Assembly (NCBI GenBank): GCA_937894775.1
Contig: CALAXC010000100.1
Location: 1-12,738 of the forward strand
DNA length: 12,738 nucleotides
Direction: 5' to 3'
From: an uncultured Clostridia bacterium
GTDB lineage: Bacteria > Bacillota > Clostridia > Oscillospirales > CAG-272
Part shown: piece by piece, positions 6,566-12,738 of the stretch
How positions within the stretch are numbered: position 1 is the first letter of the stretch
How the letters are laid out: every line of letters begins with the position of its first letter
Program-made: the position numbers and the translations under genes
The notes under the pieces: generated by a model
Database searches by the model: none
The model's input: only the letters and a program-made list of their open reading frames with translations
Told to the model about the DNA's origin: nothing

Positions 6566-7141
6566 ATGAAATTTAAGAAAACTCAAATCCTTACAATTCC
6601 AAATTTGCTCAGCGTTGTACGTCTTGCGTTGATTCCTATAATCGTATGGCTATATAGTGCTGAGGAAAACTATTATGCTGCAATCTTTGTGATTGTTCTA
6701 TCGGGCGCGACAGATATTATAGACGGCATTATTGCACGAAAATTCAATATGATATCCGATTTCGGCAAGATACTCGATCCCGTAGCGGACAAGCTAACAC
6801 AGACAGCTTTACTGTTCTGCCTTTTAACAAAACATCCGCTTATGCTTGGGTTAATTGTGGTATTCGGTGTTTGTGAGCTGACAAAGCTTGCTTTGGGTGC
6901 TGTCGTTATGAAGAAACACGATGAAGTTAACAGCGCAAAATGGTATGGCAAGCTGAATACTATCGTAATCTATGGCGTTATGATACTTTTGATTATGTTT
7001 CCTAATATGAATGTTGCTTGGGCGAACACGCTGATCGTTGGATGCGGCATTGTTATGATTGTGGCTCACATCCTTTACGCACAGTTTTATTATTTCATAT
7101 TGCGGAAATCAAAAGTAAGCAAAGGCAATAAAAAAGAATAA
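6566..7141 (+). CDS. CDP-alcohol phosphatidyltransferase family protein (PgsA-like)
   Basis: This 191-residue integral membrane enzyme has the full family signature D50-x2-D53-G54-x2-A57-R58-x8-G67-x3-D71-x3-D75, whose four aspartates bind the catalytic metals. The N-terminus ILTIPNLLSVVRLALIPIIVW is typical of the phosphatidylglycerophosphate synthase side of the family. Further hydrophobic segments lie at about 77-110, 125-145 and 150-180, and the tail is Lys-rich. Such enzymes exchange CMP of CDP-diacylglycerol for an alcohol head group such as glycerol-3-phosphate, but the head group is not readable here. The ATG at 6566 was chosen because AGGAAGG sits 6 nt upstream; the in-frame ATG at 6560 is too close to it. 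The gene probably supplies phospholipid to the same envelope pathway, or is a second copy of the housekeeping enzyme. Confidence 0.9.
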   Translation: MKFKKTQILTIPNLLSVVRLALIPIIVWLYSAEENYYAAIFVIVLSGATDIIDGIIARKFNMISDFGKILDPVADKLTQTALLFCLLTKHPLMLGLIVVFGVCELTKLALGAVVMKKHDEVNSAKWYGKLNTIVIYGVMILLIMFPNMNVAWANTLIVGCGIVMIVAHILYAQFYYFILRKSKVSKGNKKE

Positions 7142-7166
7142 AAAGCCGCCATTATGACAATGTTTT

Positions 7167-7172
7167 GGGAGG
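7167..7172 (+). promoter_or_regulatory. Ribosome binding site that fixes a TTG start
   Basis: GGGAGG lies 6 nt before the TTG at 7179. No in-frame ATG is nearby, and the protein's DIGSTT motif begins only nine residues in, so initiation at TTG is well supported. Confidence 0.8.
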
Positions 7173-7178
7173 AAAAAA

Positions 7179-10100
7179 TTGAAAGAATATCGCGCAGGCA
7201 TAGACATCGGCTCTACAACGGTAAAGCTTGTGGTGCTCGATGAAAATGACCATATCACATACGGAAAATACCGCCGCCATCTCGCGCATACTCAGGCTAC
7301 GCTTACCGAGCTTTTGAAAGAAACGAAGCAACTGCTCGGAGATTGCAAATTAAGGGTTAGAATCACAGGATCTGGCTCTATCAATCTTGGTAAAGCCCTT
7401 AATATAGATTTCGTACAAGAAGTTGTAGCAGTCGCAACCGCTCTGAAGCATGAAGCTCCCGAAACCGACGTTGCCATTGAGCTTGGTGGAGAGGATGCAA
7501 AAATCATATATTTTTCGGGCGGTTTGGAGGAACGAATGAACGGTGTCTGTGCAGGAGGCACGGGATCGTTTATCGACCAAATGGCTGCTCTTCTCCAAAC
7601 GGATGCCGAAGGACTTAATAAAGCCGCAGAAAATTATAAAGAGATATATCCTATTGCAGCTCGTTGCGGTGTGTTTGCCAAAACGGATATTCAACCACTG
7701 ATCAACGAAGGAGCAACAACCGAAGATCTTGCCGCATCCATTTTTCAAGCGGTAGTCAATCAGACGATCTCGGGACTTGCCTGCGGAAAGCCGATACGCG
7801 GTACGGTTGCTTTCCTCGGCGGCCCGCTTCACTTTATGCCGGAGCTAAAAAAGGCGTTTATCCGTACATTGAAGCTCATGCCCGAAAATATCGTTGATCC
7901 CGACAATTCGCATCTGTTTGCGGCAATGGGAGCAGCGCTTGAAGCAAACGATGAGCAAAGTATTGAGATCGAAGCATTGATCGCACGTTTGGAGGAAGGT
8001 GTTGCGGTCGCATATGAAATGCCAAGACTCGAGCCATTATTTGCCACGGATAAGGAGTACGAGGATTTTACAAAGCGGCACGAGCTTGCCGTTTTGCCAA
8101 AAGGAGATCTTGCGACGTATACGGGAGAATGCTACCTTGGCATTGATGCCGGCTCAACTACGACCAAAATGGCTCTTATCGGAGCCTCGGGAGAGCTTTT
8201 GTATTCCTTCTATGCAAACAATCAAGGTAACCCTATTGAAACGGCAAAAGCGGGTATCGCAGAGCTGCAAAAAATTTTACCCACTACCGCGAAAATTGTC
8301 AGATCGTGTTCCACAGGATACGGTGAGGCACTTTTGAAATCTGCTTTTTCTCTTGATGAGGGAGAGGTAGAAACGATTGCGCATTGTACTGCGGCATCGT
8401 TCTTTGATTCCGACGTGGATTGTGTTCTTGATATCGGCGGTCAGGATATGAAATGCATCAAGCTCAAAAACGGCTCGATCGATACGATCCTGCTCAATGA
8501 GGCTTGCTCATCGGGATGCGGTTCGTTCATCGAGAATTTTGCAAACTCGCTCGGATACAGCGCAGACGAATTTGCAAAAGAAGCATTGTATGCGCCGAGT
8601 CCCGTGGATCTCGGTACTCGCTGTACCGTGTTTATGAATTCCAACGTAAAGCAGGCACAAAAAGAAGGGGCATCGGTATCGGATATTTCTGCCGGACTTG
8701 CTTATTCGGTAATTAAGAATGCGCTTTTCAAAGTAATCAAGTTAGCGGATGCGAAGGAGCTTGGCGATCATATTGTCGTGCAGGGCGGAACTTTTCATAA
8801 CAAAGCCGTATTGCGAGCCTTTGAAAAGGTTGCAGGCACAGAAGCAATTTGTCCCGATATTTCGGGCTTGATGGGCGCTTTCGGTGCGGCTCTTATCGCA
8901 AAACAGCATTATCACGGCGAAGAAACAACAATGCCGCCTCTTGCCGATATTTTGAATCTTACATATACGCAAACGAGCAGAAGGTGCGGCGGGTGCTCCA
9001 ATAACTGTATGCTGACGGTAAATCAATTTCCGAACAACAGAAAGCATATTTCGGGTAATCGCTGTGAAAAAGGAAACGGAGGCTCGGCATCGGGAAGCAA
9101 GGGCGCGAACCTTATGGAATATAAACGCAACCGCATTTTTGATTATGAGCCGCTTTCCGAAAACGAGGCTACGAGAGGAACGGTAGGAATACCGAGAGTT
9201 CTGAACATATATGAGAATTATCCGTTTTGGGCTACCTTCTTCAAAAAGATCGGAATAAGAGTCGTACTCTCTCCGTTCTCGGACAGAAAGATCTACGAGC
9301 TTGGTATGGAATCAATTCCGTCAGAATCCGAGTGCTATCCCGCAAAGCTCTCTCACGGTCATGTGGAATGGCTTATTTCACATGGGATTAAAACCATTTT
9401 CCATCCTTGCGTATATTACGAGCATCAGGAAACTCCTAATGCACAGAACCACTATAATTGCCCAATCGTTGTTTCTTATGCCGAGAATTTGAAAAACAAC
9501 GTAGAGGCAATCACCTCAGGACAAGTAAAGTACATTCGCCCCTTTATGTCCTTTGCAAACGAGAAATCGGTTGCCCACAGAATGGTAATGCTATGCCAAC
9601 AGGAGTGGAACATTCCCGAAAACGAAGTGCGAGCTGCGGTAAAGGCAGCTTGGCAGGAGCAGCTCAATGTCAAAGATGACATCAGGAAACAAGGCGCAAA
9701 GATACTGTCGGAGATGGAGCGGCGCGGCGGCAAAGGTATTGTGTTGGCAGGTCGTCCGTATCACATTGATCCCGAAATCAATCACGGTATTCCCGAGCTG
9801 ATTGCATCATACGGGCTTGACGTATTTACCGAGGATAGTCTGCCCATAGATTTTGAACCCTCAAGACCTGTGCGAGTGGTGGATCAGTGGGTTTATCATT
9901 CAAGACTTTATACAGCGGCAGAGTTTGTATGCAAAAGAAATGATCTTGAACTGATACAGCTTAATTCTTTCGGATGCGGACTTGACGCGGTAACGACCGA
10001 TCAAGTGTGCGAGATACTTGAAAAAAGCAATAAGCTTTATACCGTGCTGAAAATTGATGAGGTAAATAATCTTGGAGCGGTCAGGATTCGTATTCGAAGT

Positions 10101-11402
10101 CTTATTTCCGCAATGAAAATGAGGGAGCAGGAAGGGATAAAGGCGCTTCCTAAGCCTGCCCAATATCACCGCACGGAATATTCAAGAGCAATGCAGAATG
10201 AGAAATACACCATAATCGCTCCGCAAATGTCGCCTATCCATTTTGAAATTCTTGAGCCCGTTTTTTCAAAGCATGGATATAACATCGTTATTCTCGACAA
10301 TGATAATCGAGGTGTGATCGATACGGGACTAAAATACGTTAACAATGATGCGTGTTTCCCGTCAATCACGGTTGTCGGACAGATCATGGATGCGGTATTG
10401 TCGGGGAGATACGATACAAACAAATTGGCTATTATCATGTCGCAAACAGGTGGCTGTTGCCGTGCGAGCAACTACATCGCCTTTATAAGACGTGCGCTCG
10501 ATAAGGCAGGATATTCTCATATCCCCGTAATTTCATTTAATGCAAACGGCATGGAAAAGAACGAGGGCTTCAAGCTTACGCCGCCGCTCATTCTCAATGC
10601 GGCACGTGCAATCGTTTACGGCGATTTGTTTATGAAATGTCTATATAGAGTACGCCCGTATGAGTTAACTGTTGGCTCGGCAAACGCGCTTCATACAAAG
10701 TTGCTGGAAATATGTATCGACTCTCTTGTGAATCCAAAGAGCCAATATCGATTTAAGACGGTATGCGAAATGATCGTAAAGGAGTTTGATGAGTTTCCAA
10801 TTGATGAAACGCTACGCAAACCGAAAGTAGGTGTGGTCGGTGAAATACTCGTTAAGTATATGCCGCTTGCGAACAATCACGTGGTAGAATTGCTTGAAAA
10901 AGAAGGTGCAGAGGCGGTCGTCCCCGATTTGATAGATTTCTTCAATTACAGTCTATCCAAGGGAAAGTACAGACACAAGTATTACGGAACATCAAAGATG
11001 GGTGAGGTCGTTTCGGTTGCGGCAGTCCGTGCAATCGATTGGATAAGAAAGCCTGCATCCGATGCGCTTCGCAAGAGCAAGCGGTTCAAGCCTCCCGTGC
11101 CTATCGCAGAGGTTGCCGAAATGACCAAGCCGTTCTTATCCCTTGGAAATCAATACGGAGAGGGATGGTTTCTTGCAGGCGAGATGGTTGAGCTGATAAA
11201 AAGCGGTGTTCCGAACATCGTGTGCATACAGCCGTTTGCGTGTTTGCCAAATCACGTTCTTGGGAAAGGCGTTATAAAAAGACTCCGAGAAGCCTATCCC
11301 GAATCAAATATCGTAGCAGTTGACTATGATCCCGGCGCAAGCGAAGTCAATCAACTTAACCGAATTAAGCTGATGCTTTCCGCTGCGAAGAACAATATCT
11401 GA
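7179..11402 (+). CDS. Giant acyl-CoA dehydratase activase / BadF-BcrA-type double ATPase fused to DUF2229 and HgdB-like domains
   Basis: This 1407-residue protein is built of two ASKHA ATPase modules and a reductase-like C-terminal half. Module 1 (about 5-255) has DIGSTT (9-14), GGEDAK (103-108) and cluster-ligand candidates C124 (GVCAGGTG) and C163 (ARCGVFAK). Module 2 (about 318-575) has DAGSTT (323-328), DIGGQD (418-423), C443/C447 and C482. A Cys-rich linker follows with C603, C606, C610 and C629. A DUF2229-type region (about 670-890) has C719, C744, C761 and GRPYHIDPE (858-866). The HgdB-like end has C933, C1059 and C1093/C1094. Activases of this superfamily use ATP to push an electron from a [4Fe-4S] cluster to a dehydratase or to a double-cubane-cluster protein. 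Here donor and acceptor appear joined in one chain. The substrate is unknown; the protein requires anaerobiosis. A 37-bp gap joins it to the preceding gene. Confidence 0.9.
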   Translation: MKEYRAGIDIGSTTVKLVVLDENDHITYGKYRRHLAHTQATLTELLKETKQLLGDCKLRVRITGSGSINLGKALNIDFVQEVVAVATALKHEAPETDVAIELGGEDAKIIYFSGGLEERMNGVCAGGTGSFIDQMAALLQTDAEGLNKAAENYKEIYPIAARCGVFAKTDIQPLINEGATTEDLAASIFQAVVNQTISGLACGKPIRGTVAFLGGPLHFMPELKKAFIRTLKLMPENIVDPDNSHLFAAMGAALEANDEQSIEIEALIARLEEGVAVAYEMPRLEPLFATDKEYEDFTKRHELAVLPKGDLATYTGECYLGIDAGSTTTKMALIGASGELLYSFYANNQGNPIETAKAGIAELQKILPTTAKIVRSCSTGYGEALLKSAFSLDEGEVETIAHCTAASFFDSDVDCVLDIGGQDMKCIKLKNGSIDTILLNEACSSGCGSFIENFANSLGYSADEFAKEALYAPSPVDLGTRCTVFMNSNVKQAQKEGASVSDISAGLAYSVIKNALFKVIKLADAKELGDHIVVQGGTFHNKAVLRAFEKVAGTEAICPDISGLMGAFGAALIAKQHYHGEETTMPPLADILNLTYTQTSRRCGGCSNNCMLTVNQFPNNRKHISGNRCEKGNGGSASGSKGANLMEYKRNRIFDYEPLSENEATRGTVGIPRVLNIYENYPFWATFFKKIGIRVVLSPFSDRKIYELGMESIPSESECYPAKLSHGHVEWLISHGIKTIFHPCVYYEHQETPNAQNHYNCPIVVSYAENLKNNVEAITSGQVKYIRPFMSFANEKSVAHRMVMLCQQEWNIPENEVRAAVKAAWQEQLNVKDDIRKQGAKILSEMERRGGKGIVLAGRPYHIDPEINHGIPELIASYGLDVFTEDSLPIDFEPSRPVRVVDQWVYHSRLYTAAEFVCKRNDLELIQLNSFGCGLDAVTTDQVCEILEKSNKLYTVLKIDEVNNLGAVRIRIRSLISAMKMREQEGIKALPKPAQYHRTEYSRAMQNEKYTIIAPQMSPIHFEILEPVFSKHGYNIVILDNDNRGVIDTGLKYVNNDACFPSITVVGQIMDAVLSGRYDTNKLAIIMSQTGGCCRASNYIAFIRRALDKAGYSHIPVISFNANGMEKNEGFKLTPPLILNAARAIVYGDLFMKCLYRVRPYELTVGSANALHTKLLEICIDSLVNPKSQYRFKTVCEMIVKEFDEFPIDETLRKPKVGVVGEILVKYMPLANNHVVELLEKEGAEAVVPDLIDFFNYSLSKGKYRHKYYGTSKMGEVVSVAAVRAIDWIRKPASDALRKSKRFKPPVPIAEVAEMTKPFLSLGNQYGEGWFLAGEMVELIKSGVPNIVCIQPFACLPNHVLGKGVIKRLREAYPESNIVAVDYDPGASEVNQLNRIKLMLSAAKNNI

Positions 11403-11517
11403 TTACTATGTTTTCGTTGACCAATTCATACGATGAATGATTCCGCACTTCAAAACGTAAATTTTGCATCTGCGCAGCCAAGAGAACGCCTTCGCGTCGG
11501 AACCGAAACACATAAAA

Positions 11518-11553
11518 AACGCCACCTTAGACTTTCATCTAAGATGGCGTTTT
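11518..11553. terminator. Bidirectional terminator between the convergent operon and tmRNA gene
   Basis: AACGCCACCTTAGA (11518-11531) pairs with TCTAAGATGGCGTT (11538-11551) over 14 positions with a single mismatch and a 6-nt loop. TTTT (11550-11553) follows on the plus strand. AAAAAA (11514-11519) gives a six-T tract on the minus strand, so it can stop both the long plus-strand operon and the tmRNA transcript, whose mature 3' end is 75 bp away. The rest of 11403-11625 shows no gene or promoter that I can support. Confidence 0.85.
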
Positions 11554-11625
11554 CTGTTCGTATCAGAGCGAAACCTTGACGGCAAATCCGCCGCTAAAGA
11601 AGTAAGTGTTCGTCCAATACACGTT

Positions 11626-11996
11626 TGGTGGACCCGAGGGGAGTCGAACCCCTGTCCGAAAACCTCTTGATATGACCTTCTCCGGGTGCAGTCTGTTATT
11701 TAGAATTCCCCTTGTCCGCCGTCAACAGACAGACTTCGGACTCGGGTAGCCATTTTTTGCGTGGTCGGCTCAATGGCGAAAGGCCGACGCACGTTCACCG
11801 CTTACTTGACGCTCAGTCCGAGGCCGCGATACTCCTCGGAGGAACGGGCGGCGCTTATGGCCGCGGCACTGCCCTTAGGCAGCCATTGCTACTTTATTAT
11901 TGTTAGCGTTTATTTTTAATTTAGGCCTTTATAGAGATTGCCCGGCTCTACCCGCTTATCATACCTCAAAATCCCCGTCGAAACCTTTACGGGCCC
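11626..11996 (-). ncRNA. ssrA: Transfer-messenger RNA (tmRNA)
   Basis: This RNA of about 371 nt rescues stalled ribosomes with SmpB and tags incomplete proteins for proteolysis. The mature 5' end GGGCCCG (plus-strand 11990-11996) pairs over 7 bp with CGGGTCC near the 3' end, including one G-U pair, and the gene encodes its own CCA (11626-11628). The 5' part has the conserved GGTTTCGACGGGGAT of the tRNA-like domain. The 3' part has the T arm with an AGGGG/CCCCT stem around TTCGACT. The messenger-like section reads GCU AAC AAU AAU AAA GUA GCA AUG GCU GCC UAA, and the stop codon lies in the loop of a CTGCC/GGCAG hairpin (11869-11882), as is usual for the family. It is a one-piece (unpermuted) tmRNA. 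I see no clear promoter in front of it. Confidence 0.97.
11875..11907 (-). other. tmRNA proteolysis-tag reading frame, (A)NNNKVAMAA
   Basis: The resume codon GCU is at 11905-11907 and the UAA stop at 11875-11877, giving A-N-N-N-K-V-A-M-A-A. The tag keeps the hydrophobic AA end recognised by ClpXP-type proteases, but has Met where the common LAA ending has Leu. The upstream bases ATAAAC fit the A-rich context usual before resume codons. Confidence 0.88.
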
Positions 11997-12014
11997 GTAT
12001 TTGAAGTAAGAAGT

Positions 12015-12040
12015 AAAAGTGAAGAGGTTTTCACTTTTTT
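12015..12040. terminator. Probable hairpin terminator after the GNAT-like gene
   Basis: AAAAGTGAA (12015-12023) pairs with TTCACTTTT (12030-12038) around a 6-nt loop, and T-tracts exist on both strands as part of the stem (six T on plus, four T then ACTTC on minus). It lies 10 bp after the stop of the minus-strand gene at 12048 and only 18 bp before the tmRNA 5' end. The stem has few G-C pairs, so termination may be partial and the tmRNA may be read through from the gene in front. Confidence 0.55.
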
Positions 12041-12047
12041 ATCTATG

Positions 12048-12738
12048 TTAAGCAATGAACACGCCGTAGCCCCAGCCCGTTCTGTTGCCTTCCATCAAAA
12101 ATTTCTTGTACGCCGCTCTGAGTGAGCTATCCTCGGGGTAATCCGCGGCGTTTCCCGTGAAGTCCATATCAAACAGTCTCCACATATCAGGATGCTCGTT
12201 TTCTTTGTTCTCGCCAAAGCTCACTATATCGTAATCCGCCATAAAGCCTCTGATATTCGAGTGGCTCGGCAGTATTTTCTCTGCCGGGGGATAGAGTAGC
12301 CAGCTATGGCACACGAATACGGTCGGTGCGCCGTCAAGCTCGCCTTTAAAAAACTCCGCCGCTCTTCTGTAGGAGTCCTCGCGGCTCTCTTTATCAAGAG
12401 GCGTCAGCGTGCGCGGAATATGCACGTTTATGACCTTAGTACTCGGAGTCAGTACCATGGTACCGAGACGGTACTCGTGCTCAAAAAGCTCGATCTCAAA
12501 CTGCAATCTGCCAAGCGCGAAGCGAGTGAGATTGAACCATCCGTCAAACCAATACGCGACGAAAGATCCATACACGCCCTTGACCGCCTTGCACTCCCAC
12601 AGCTTCCACTTAAGGTCGCACATACTGTCGTGCCAGATAGAATCGTCTATTCCTCTCTCGGCGTATCTTTCGCGCAATCTCTTGGAAAGGCAGATAAAGA
12701 GCAGAAGCTCGGCGCTGTATTTGTGAACTCCCGCGATC
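12048..12738 (-). CDS. Acyltransferase-domain protein with GNAT-like C-terminal domain, 5' end outside the window
   Basis: The reading frame is open to the window edge, so about 229 C-terminal residues are present and the true start lies beyond it. The in-frame TTG at 12677 has no ribosome binding site and falls within continuous coding sequence (IAGVHKYSAELLLFICLSKRL...). The segments VINVHIPRTLTPLDKESREDSYRRAAEFF and APTVFVCHSWLLYPPAEKILPSHSNIRGF match, from memory, the conserved blocks of the GNAT-like C-terminal domain found with an NAT_N domain in acyltransferase-domain proteins of Clostridia and Actinobacteria. The W-rich stretch (KWKLWECKAVKGVYGSFVAYWFDGWFNL) is hydrophobic but not membrane-like. 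Substrate and role are not known for the family. It is upstream of and co-directional with the tmRNA gene. It looks unrelated to the plus-strand operon. Confidence 0.75.
   Translation of the reverse strand, partial: IAGVHKYSAELLLFICLSKRLRERYAERGIDDSIWHDSMCDLKWKLWECKAVKGVYGSFVAYWFDGWFNLTRFALGRLQFEIELFEHEYRLGTMVLTPSTKVINVHIPRTLTPLDKESREDSYRRAAEFFKGELDGAPTVFVCHSWLLYPPAEKILPSHSNIRGFMADYDIVSFGENKENEHPDMWRLFDMDFTGNAADYPEDSSLRAAYKKFLMEGNRTGWGYGVFIA

Noticed and set aside
11626..11660. Separate tRNA gene suggested by the T arm and CCA
   Set aside because: There is no anticodon arm next to it; the matching 5' half is about 300 nt away with a tag frame between, which defines a tmRNA.
11464..11906. Plus-strand coding frames of 64-68 codons at 11464-11670 and 11712-11906
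   Set aside because: They run antisense to the tmRNA and across its terminator, with no ribosome binding sites.
12409..12726. 105-codon plus-strand frame near the right edge
   Set aside because: It is the antisense shadow of the GNAT-like gene, whose frame is continuous and has recognisable conserved blocks.

Overview
The window looks like a chromosomal segment of an anaerobic, low-to-mid GC Firmicute, probably a Clostridia-type gut lineage. The supporting signs are strong AGGAGG-type ribosome binding sites, short AT-rich intergenic regions, a compact bacterial tmRNA, and a very large oxygen-sensitive-type activator of the 2-hydroxyacyl-CoA dehydratase superfamily. No mobile-element, phage or CRISPR genes are visible. 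The species cannot be named from sequence alone.

Layout. Positions 80-2140 hold a promoter with a patterned operator, a 55-residue membrane peptide gene, an OmpR-family response regulator and a sensor kinase with almost no extracytoplasmic loop. A hairpin terminator follows (2157-2196). A second promoter at 2199-2263 repeats the first: two GTAAA direct repeats 11 bp apart, an inverted TTTACG and a TATAAT box, all at identical distances. It drives a tight plus-strand gene run: a PlsC-like acyltransferase (2352), a family 8 glycosyltransferase (3130), a family 8 glycosyltransferase fused to a second PlsC-like acyltransferase (3964), two small unknown membrane proteins (5860, 6204), a CDP-alcohol phosphatidyltransferase (6566) and a 1407-residue iron-sulfur activator/reductase-like protein (7179). 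A perfect 17-bp inverted repeat brackets the 6204 gene.

The plus-strand run ends at a bidirectional terminator (11518-11553). Convergent to it on the minus strand lie the tmRNA gene (11626-11996, inferred tag (A)NNNKVAMAA) and the 3' part of a gene for a GNAT-like acyltransferase-domain protein that runs off the right edge.

Working model (inference). The two-component system is of the kind that watches the cell envelope from within the membrane. The shared operator suggests that it controls its own operon and a neighbouring glycolipid or lipid-anchored polymer pathway, in which sugars are added by two family 8 transferases, acyl groups by two PlsC-like domains, and a phospholipid head group by the CDP-alcohol transferase. 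The large activator probably rides on the same transcript without an obvious functional link. The shared promoter architecture is the best supported new observation here.
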